5,802 nucleotides of DNA from Gemmatimonadota bacterium (lineage in GTDB: Bacteria; Latescibacterota; UBA2968): NCBI GenBank assembly GCA_002714465.1, contig PAXL01000019.1, positions 252,711-258,512 on the forward strand. The letters run 5' to 3'. The position numbers and the translations under genes are program-made. Position 1 is the stretch's first letter. Every line of letters begins with the position of its first letter. This document shows positions 1 through 3,606 of the stretch, piece by piece. The notes beneath the pieces were generated by a model. That model was not told the origin of the DNA. It saw nothing but the letters and a program-made list of their open reading frames with translations, and did not search any database.

Positions 1-139
1 GATGATCGGACAGGCTTGTTGTGCCAGACAAGAGTAGAGTTAAGAAAAGTTCCTAGGTATAACATATCGTTGACTCTGCCCGCGACAAGGACGCTTTATG
101 CAACCTCATTCCTGGGGCCGCAGGAGTTTGTCTCTCAAG

Positions 140-310
140 CTAGTTGATGCGCGCTTCGCAATGGTCGTCGTGGATCTCGATCGTCGTAAAGTATCCGAAG
201 GTCCGAGTCTGAACTTGAACTTCCTCCGGTGACACAGTAACAGATGTGTCAAGGATCGTGACGGATCCCCTGTAGACCACTAAATAGCGGGCTCTGGCTT
301 GAATTGCGTC
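140..310 (-). pseudogene. Coding remnant, C-terminal end of an unrecognised protein (possibly the heparinase remnant's end)
   Basis: The minus strand is open from just after a stop at 311-313 to a TAG at 140-142. It reads DAIQARARYLVVYRGSVTI, continues through SPEEVQVQTRTFGYF, and ends EARIN. The third codon positions are rich in G/C and the residue mix alternates beta-strand-like stretches with turns, so it looks coding although it has no start codon. It lies directly beyond the frame in which the heparinase II/III remnant ends (337), on the same strand. The simplest reading is that one or two further indels separate it from that gene. A short intermediate stretch in another frame, about 300-359 (REAFEEPDRAWDALL), also looks coding and could bridge the two. 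I do not recognise a family from these 56 residues. The alternative is the tail of a separate small gene. Confidence 0.35.
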
Positions 311-336
311 TCAGGAGCAGGGCATCCCAGGCGCGG

Positions 337-735
337 TCAGGTTCTTCGAACGCCTCTCGGTGATTTCGCCACGTGGCCGTAGAGATCGTTCCCGGGATGC
401 CAATCGCAGAGGGGCGACTCGAAGACGAAATCCAGGTCGTTCACACGGAGGATGTAGTCGTGGATGCTGCCGCCGACCACATCGAAACCGTCGAGCAGGA
501 TGGGTAAACCGTCCAGTTTTGGGAAGAGTATGACTCGTCTGCAGAGATGGACTTCATTCCCGTTGCAGCTGACCACGGATTCCACATCGAGGAATCCGAA
601 TTGATCTACAGGCTTGTGCCCGAGGATCTCCGTTTCAAGGAGGCAAAGGTGGTCGATTCGTCGATGACGATCGTGTTGTGCGAAGCCGTCGACTTGATCC
701 ACGTGTTTGCCGATATAGCCCTGATCTGACCTTGA
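337..735 (-). pseudogene. Heparinase II/III family protein, C-terminal remnant with frameshifts
   Basis: This is the decayed C-terminal half of a secreted polysaccharide lyase-like protein of the heparinase II/III family. These enzymes cleave acidic polysaccharides by beta-elimination. In one minus frame DQGYIGKH (703-726) precedes a shift at about 702. The next frame then reads WIKSTASHNTIVIDE (657-701), which matches the family's hallmark W-x-(R/K)-x-T-x-(A/S)HNT-(V/I)-V-(V/I)-D segment. The reading returns to the first frame between about 605 and 650 and continues FGFLDVESVV, then RRVILFPKLDGLPILLD, then VVGGSIHDYIL. That matches the family's 'RR(T/S)-hydrophobic..VVD.F.V.GG..HDY' beta-sandwich segment. 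The frame ends at a TGA at 337-339. The N-terminal alpha/alpha-toroid domain and any start codon are absent: the intact PhyH gene ends at 830, only about 95 bases upstream. The gene cannot give a working enzyme as written. Family recognition rests on motifs, not an alignment. Confidence 0.55.
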
Positions 736-829
736 GAAGTGCAACCTTGCACGCCACAATCCATTCGGGGTTGGGCATCATCAGTTGGCTTCTCTGAGCC
801 ATTGCCTCAGCTTTGTGTGAAATCTAAAG

Positions 830-1939
830 CTATAGAGCCAACCAATCCTTGGGTCCAGGTGCAAGGGCCGCCCACTCGCTCGTGATCTCACGAGCGTACT
901 CGAGATCGAGCCTCCCGTTTCGGAGATCCATATAGTCGAAGGGTGATCCATTTTCGGTCAGATAAATGAGGGCGCAGTTCCACATAGCACCCCACAGATA
1001 CGGATTCTTCAGCTCGGTCTCCGGAGCTACGCGGCTCCTGGTTATAAACCCGGGAAGGAACGGTCGGCCTGAGGGATGGCCGGTCGGATGATACCTGAAG
1101 TTGAAGGCCCAACGGAAACCGTCAGGAGTAACGTTTTCTGTGGCACTGTGGAGTACCTTGTTGTGCAGGACTATTACGTCCCCGGGGTCGGCAAGGATCG
1201 GGACGGCTCGTTTGAGTTCTTCCGAGTCAAACGGAGCACCGCGAACACCACCGTTGTGGCTGCCCGGTATGACGAGGAGACATCCGTTCTCCTCAGTTAC
1301 GCTGTTGATCGGGATCCAGGCGTTGACGATCTCTGAGTCGTGCGAATCGTAGAGGCCGCTGATCGCATCCATATGCCAGTCAGTTTTCCCGACCTGAAAA
1401 CCGTAGAATCGCTCAAGCGCCGGGTCCGCGTTCTGCGTGTTCGTCACACCCTCTGAGTCGAACTGTGATGCACCGCTCCAAAGCTCATCAACCAGTTCTT
1501 CGACTAGGTTCAAATGCTTCTGTGCGAGCTTGAAGTTAATGTGGTAGACCGTGGATGTGGTGATCTCGGGACCGATCAGCGATTCGATTACATCGATGAG
1601 AGCGGGGCGCGAGATGAAGTCGAAGAGGGCGGGGATCTGGGCACCAGGCAGGTCTGACTGGACGCTATAGTGAGGTAGAAAGCTGTTGAGCACCGGGTCC
1701 AGATGATGGAGCGCCCGACCCCGGCTGACCGCTAGAAGCGTTGCGAATCTCTCAGGCAAAGGTAGCGCGTCGTATTCGGATACCGAGACCCCCGTTCGAC
1801 CTAGGTAAACATACGAGAGCGAATCGATCAGGGCGGTGTAGGCTTTCTTGAACGGTGCGACCTCCTTCTCAGGGTCTAATACACCACGCACAACCACGTA
1901 GCCATCGCGTTCGAAACTGTCGCGTGTGTTCAAGCTCAT
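830..1939 (-). CDS. Phytanoyl-CoA dioxygenase (PhyH) family protein, Fe(II)/2-oxoglutarate-dependent oxygenase
   Basis: This 369-residue protein should be a cytoplasmic non-heme Fe(II)/2-oxoglutarate-dependent hydroxylase of the PhyH superfamily. The N-terminus (FERDGYVVVRGVLDPE, residues 9-24) is the typical family opening. The iron-binding H-x-D is in TDWHMDAISG (H189, D191). The distal histidine is in KVLHSATEN (H264), within the family pattern PGD-(V/I)-x-(V/L)-(F/L)-H at residues 252-259. The 2-oxoglutarate-binding arginine is probably R276 in GFRWAFNFRY. All catalytic residues are therefore present and the gene looks functional. It is longer than the usual roughly 270-300 residues because of an N-terminal helical stretch (about 25-160) and a C-terminal tail after residue 295. 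The ATG is preceded by GGAGG with a 7-base spacer. It starts 33 bases after the stop of a coding-like remnant on the same strand, so it was probably part of an operon. The substrate cannot be told: the family covers fatty acyl-CoAs, small metabolites and natural-product intermediates. Confidence 0.9.
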   Translation of the reverse strand: MSLNTRDSFERDGYVVVRGVLDPEKEVAPFKKAYTALIDSLSYVYLGRTGVSVSEYDALPLPERFATLLAVSRGRALHHLDPVLNSFLPHYSVQSDLPGAQIPALFDFISRPALIDVIESLIGPEITTSTVYHINFKLAQKHLNLVEELVDELWSGASQFDSEGVTNTQNADPALERFYGFQVGKTDWHMDAISGLYDSHDSEIVNAWIPINSVTEENGCLLVIPGSHNGGVRGAPFDSEELKRAVPILADPGDVIVLHNKVLHSATENVTPDGFRWAFNFRYHPTGHPSGRPFLPGFITRSRVAPETELKNPYLWGAMWNCALIYLTENGSPFDYMDLRNGRLDLEYAREITSEWAALAPGPKDWLAL

Positions 1940-1946
1940 TGTCCGG

Positions 1947-1951
1947 CCTCC
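1947..1951 (-). promoter_or_regulatory. Shine-Dalgarno of the PhyH-family gene
   Basis: On the minus strand GGAGG lies 7 bases before the ATG at 1937-1939. This supports that start over downstream alternatives and indicates efficient initiation independent of the upstream remnant. Confidence 0.75.
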
Positions 1952-1972
1952 GTTGACGACTCCCAGACCACT

Positions 1973-2176
1973 TCAATACGCCTGTTCCGTGTTCGGCACC
2001 CTCCATTCGAAGTGCTCAGTGTCATTCACATACCAGTTGGTGTCCTGAAACGTTCCGCTGAAAGCTGAGCCTGATGCTGACGCAAGAGATACGTGTATCG
2101 GCGGCCAGATCTCCCCCCGGTTGCTGCAAGAGGAGTGACTAGACTGGTGAGAATGGAGAAGGGGCAGAGACCGTTT
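1973..2176 (-). pseudogene. Short coding remnant of unknown function upstream of the PhyH gene
   Basis: The minus strand is open for 67 codons between an in-frame TGA at 2177-2179 and a TGA at 1973-1975, with no ATG, GTG or TTG start. The second half reads SGTFQDTNWYVNDTEHF and then EWRVPNTEQAY before the stop. It is rich in Trp, Tyr and acidic residues, as expected of a real protein end, whereas the first half looks random. It lies between the lipocalin-like gene and the PhyH gene, all on the same strand. I infer the last 40 or so residues of a gene whose front has been deleted. I do not recognise the family, and a chance open frame remains possible. Confidence 0.3.
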
Positions 2177-2186
2177 TCAAAACAGT
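2170..2186. repeat. 17-base near-perfect palindrome after the lipocalin-like gene
   Basis: ACCGTTTTCAAAACAGT reads as an inverted repeat centred on C2178. The inner arms GTTTT/AAAAC are perfect, and the outer pairs hold apart from one G-T type mismatch. It begins at the last base of the lipocalin-like stop codon. There is no T-run after it on either strand, so it is not a standard intrinsic terminator. It could be a small hairpin or an operator-like site, or chance. Confidence 0.3.
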
Positions 2187-2611
2187 CACACACGCTCCCA
2201 GGTCAGATGTTGCGTGATCGTCTTGCCATCGATATCCACGGGCGGAACGGACAGCCGAACGTGGTTCCCGTCCATACGGTAGCGTCTCACGTTATCCTGA
2301 CCGACCATGTTTGGAAACCAGGCGACTTCCACGTGATGTGTGATAGTATCATCGCAGATAGTGTAGGTGCCAGCATATGAGATGTAGCCTTGTGAGGCCG
2401 CTGCCTTTTCCTCCATCGTGCCCTCACGCATTCGGCCGCTTTCAAACCGAGGACGATCTGGTGCCATGATTGCGACCTGCATGTAGCCGTCATCGCGGTA
2501 CATGATGTAGCCCTCGGCGTCTTCCCCGAAGGGATAGGTGATCTGACCATCTGCGTCCTCGGCGACATAGGACACAAGCCGCCAAGTCCCAATGAAGGTG
2601 TTCTCCGTCAT
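2186..2611 (-). CDS. Lipocalin-like domain protein
   Basis: This small protein of 141 residues fills almost exactly one lipocalin-like domain (the bacterial 'Lipocalin-like domain' family, Pfam PF13924), a beta-barrel of unproven ligand. Visible family signatures are GTWRLVS (8-14), PFGEDAEGYIMYRDDGYMQV (27-46), YISYAGTY (76-83), the HHVEVAWFPNMVGQDNVRR stretch (92-110) and the closing LTWER (136-140). There is no signal peptide, so it should be cytoplasmic. An in-frame upstream extension exists to 3007, but it is compositionally random, and the ATG at 2609-2611 has an AAGGAG 5 bases before it, so the short start is preferred. Members often sit beside oxygenases and other catabolic genes and are thought to bind or act on small hydrophobic metabolites. 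Here it follows an oxygenase-like remnant by 2 bases, implying translational coupling. It looks intact. Confidence 0.85.
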   Translation of the reverse strand: MTENTFIGTWRLVSYVAEDADGQITYPFGEDAEGYIMYRDDGYMQVAIMAPDRPRFESGRMREGTMEEKAAASQGYISYAGTYTICDDTITHHVEVAWFPNMVGQDNVRRYRMDGNHVRLSVPPVDIDGKTITQHLTWERV

Positions 2612-2613
2612 CC

Positions 2614-3118
2614 CTACTCCTTGAGAACCATTTCGATGCACATCACAGCCGCGATGACCAACTGTTTGACTAGGCGGTCCGCAGGCATATTCAGTGATAT
2701 CTGCAGCATATAATCGTCCCCGATTGTGACCAGCTCTTGCCCGATTCCTGTCGTCAATTGTGAACCTACATCCAATCGGGCCTCTTGCCGTCGTCTGTAA
2801 ACACGGACGACGTTTCGCATCCGTGACCGCGAAGTCCCGCGATCGAGAAGAGCGTCTGCTTAAAATAAACGATGACCCGGTTCTGCTCGTCGCGGGCAGG
2901 GAGCGTCGAGGAAAGCAGCGCGAAGCCGATGTCGCCAAGCTGGCCCTCTGGGGTCCGAACTTGGATGTCGAAAGGTGAGTTTCGAACGAGGCCAGAAAAT
3001 CGGCCAATCGTTACAAGAAATTCCAGGATGTTCTTCAGGCAATATAGGACGATCGCCTCGTTTCCGGAACCCGGATACCGAAGTTGTTGGCAGCCTTGAA
3101 CAAAGGCGGTGTTGGTTT
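2614..3118 (-). pseudogene. Oxygenase-like pseudogene, possibly the C-terminus of a Rieske-type ring-hydroxylating oxygenase
   Basis: Two minus-strand frames together resemble one protein end. The first is open up to about 3176 and looks coding from roughly 3118. It reads RNSPFDIQVRTPEGQLGDI, then GFALLSSTLPARDEQN, RVIVYFKQT and finally DDGKRPDWM before a TAG at 2766-2768. Its G/C-rich third positions around 2860-2980 are convincing. The second frame carries on with QLTTGIGQELVTIG and ISLNMPADRLVKQLVI and ends KE at a TAG (2614-2616) that overlaps the Shine-Dalgarno of the lipocalin-like gene. One indel near 2760-2790 would join them. The pattern 'beta strands with T-P..D....RV..Y, then an acidic loop, then ..PADR....' recalls the C-terminal catalytic domain of Rieske oxygenase alpha subunits. 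The Rieske cluster itself would lie upstream and is missing. The family call is tentative; the broken-gene call is firmer. Confidence 0.4.
2617..2622 (-). promoter_or_regulatory. Shine-Dalgarno of the lipocalin-like gene, inside the end of the upstream gene
   Basis: On the minus strand AAGGAG ends 5 bases before the ATG at 2609-2611. The same six bases encode the last two residues (KE) of the upstream oxygenase-like remnant, whose TAG is at 2614-2616. This decides the start of the lipocalin-like gene and shows the two genes were once a tightly coupled operon. Confidence 0.75.
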
Positions 3119-3140
3119 GACGGATAGACGAATTGCTTGA

Positions 3141-3515
3141 GGGTCTAGCGCATCGTTGGGACCCACGGTTTGATGCTTAGCTGAGAACAAGAAACGGGAC
3201 AAGCGGAACAGGCAATGAGGTGAAAGCCCAAAGTCGTTAGAGAGGTTGTTCCGAGAGACGTTCAAGTCTGACAGGGGAAAGCCGGACAAACCCGAGACGC
3301 GATAAGGTTTCTAACATCAGGCTTGTCTTGATGTGGTGAAGGTGCAAAGCATCAGTGGTGTACTTCCGAAGCAACTGGTGATGAGGAGTCGCTGGCGGTG
3401 AACCCCATCTCGTTGGCCATAGGTGTTGACAGCTATGTGGCGAAAGCACTAAAATCACGGCCGAACGCAAAGTGCGGGGGCTCATAGTTATAGGCCGTCT
3501 TGACCAGGCGAAGTC
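3141..3515 (+). ncRNA. Structured RNA stretch, candidate fragment of a group II intron (domain I-like)
   Basis: No credible protein is encoded here on either strand, yet the plus strand is dense with local complementarity. Stems are GGGTC/GACCC (3141-3145 with 3160-3164), AGAC/GTCT (3256-3259 with 3266-3269), ACATCA/TGATGT (3314-3319 with 3329-3334), CATCA/TGATG (3350-3354 with 3379-3383), CATAG/CTATG (3418-3422 with 3433-3437), GC-GAAA-GC (3440-3447), CGGCC/GGCCG (3458-3462 with 3493-3497), and CGCA/TGCG inside it (3466-3469 with 3473-3476). GAAA-type loops recur (GTGAAAGCC, GGGGAAAGCC, GGCGAAAGC), and the run from GTTGACAGCTATGTGGCGAA onward feels like the end of domain I of bacterial group II introns. 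No domain V, reverse transcriptase or 3' end follows before the gene at 3607, so it would be a 5' fragment. A clear GUGYG 5' boundary is not visible. Other large structured RNAs are possible. Confidence 0.4.
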
Positions 3516-3595
3516 GTCAGCCACTTAGGGAATCGTGACCTGCCATACACCGTGTCACCGTGGGTTGCATGTCCATTTTACAAGCGTATTTGATT

Positions 3596-3602
3596 GAGGG
3601 AG
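3596..3602 (+). promoter_or_regulatory. Probable Shine-Dalgarno of the metalloprotease gene
   Basis: GAGGGAG lies 4 bases before the ATG at 3607, a weak-to-moderate match at short spacing. An in-frame TGA at 3595-3597 means the frame cannot extend upstream, and the ATG opens directly into a signal peptide, which fixes the start. No convincing promoter is visible in 3516-3595. Confidence 0.55.
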
Positions 3603-3606
3603 TGCG

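Noticed and set aside
547..729. Plus-strand 60-codon frame with a protein-like look
   Set aside because: It is the complement of the heparinase remnant, whose family motifs on the minus strand explain the base pattern.
739..752. GTGCAA/TTGCAC inverted repeat as a regulatory site
   Set aside because: Short, inside decayed coding sequence and with a two-base spacer; easily chance.
794..810. CTGAG/CTCAG hairpin just after the PhyH stop as a terminator
   Set aside because: Only five base pairs with a seven-base loop, and no T-run follows on the minus strand.
1076..1352. Plus-strand open frames within the PhyH gene
   Set aside because: Antisense to an intact gene with all catalytic residues; no independent support.
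2612..3007. In-frame N-terminal extension of the lipocalin-like gene to an ATG at 3007
   Set aside because: The extension is Ser/Arg-rich random-looking sequence, lies antisense or out of frame to better coding signal, and the internal ATG at 2611 has a proper Shine-Dalgarno and starts exactly at the domain.
3141..3515. RNase P RNA, tRNA or rRNA as the identity of the structured stretch
   Set aside because: A few short phrases recall them, but the conserved cores, a tRNA cloverleaf and rRNA landmarks are all absent.
3035..3524. Two minus-strand open frames (3035-3289 and 3237-3524) as genes
   Set aside because: No domain-like composition, no good ribosome site, mutual overlap, and they lie opposite the hairpin-rich stretch whose pairing explains the sequence better.
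3500..3528. TTGACC with a 17-base spacer and ACTTAG as a promoter for the metalloprotease gene
   Set aside because: The -35 match is fair but the -10 matches poorly, and TTGACC lies at the end of the structured stretch. A second pair (TTGCAT at 3565, TATTTG at 3587) is equally weak and too close to the start.
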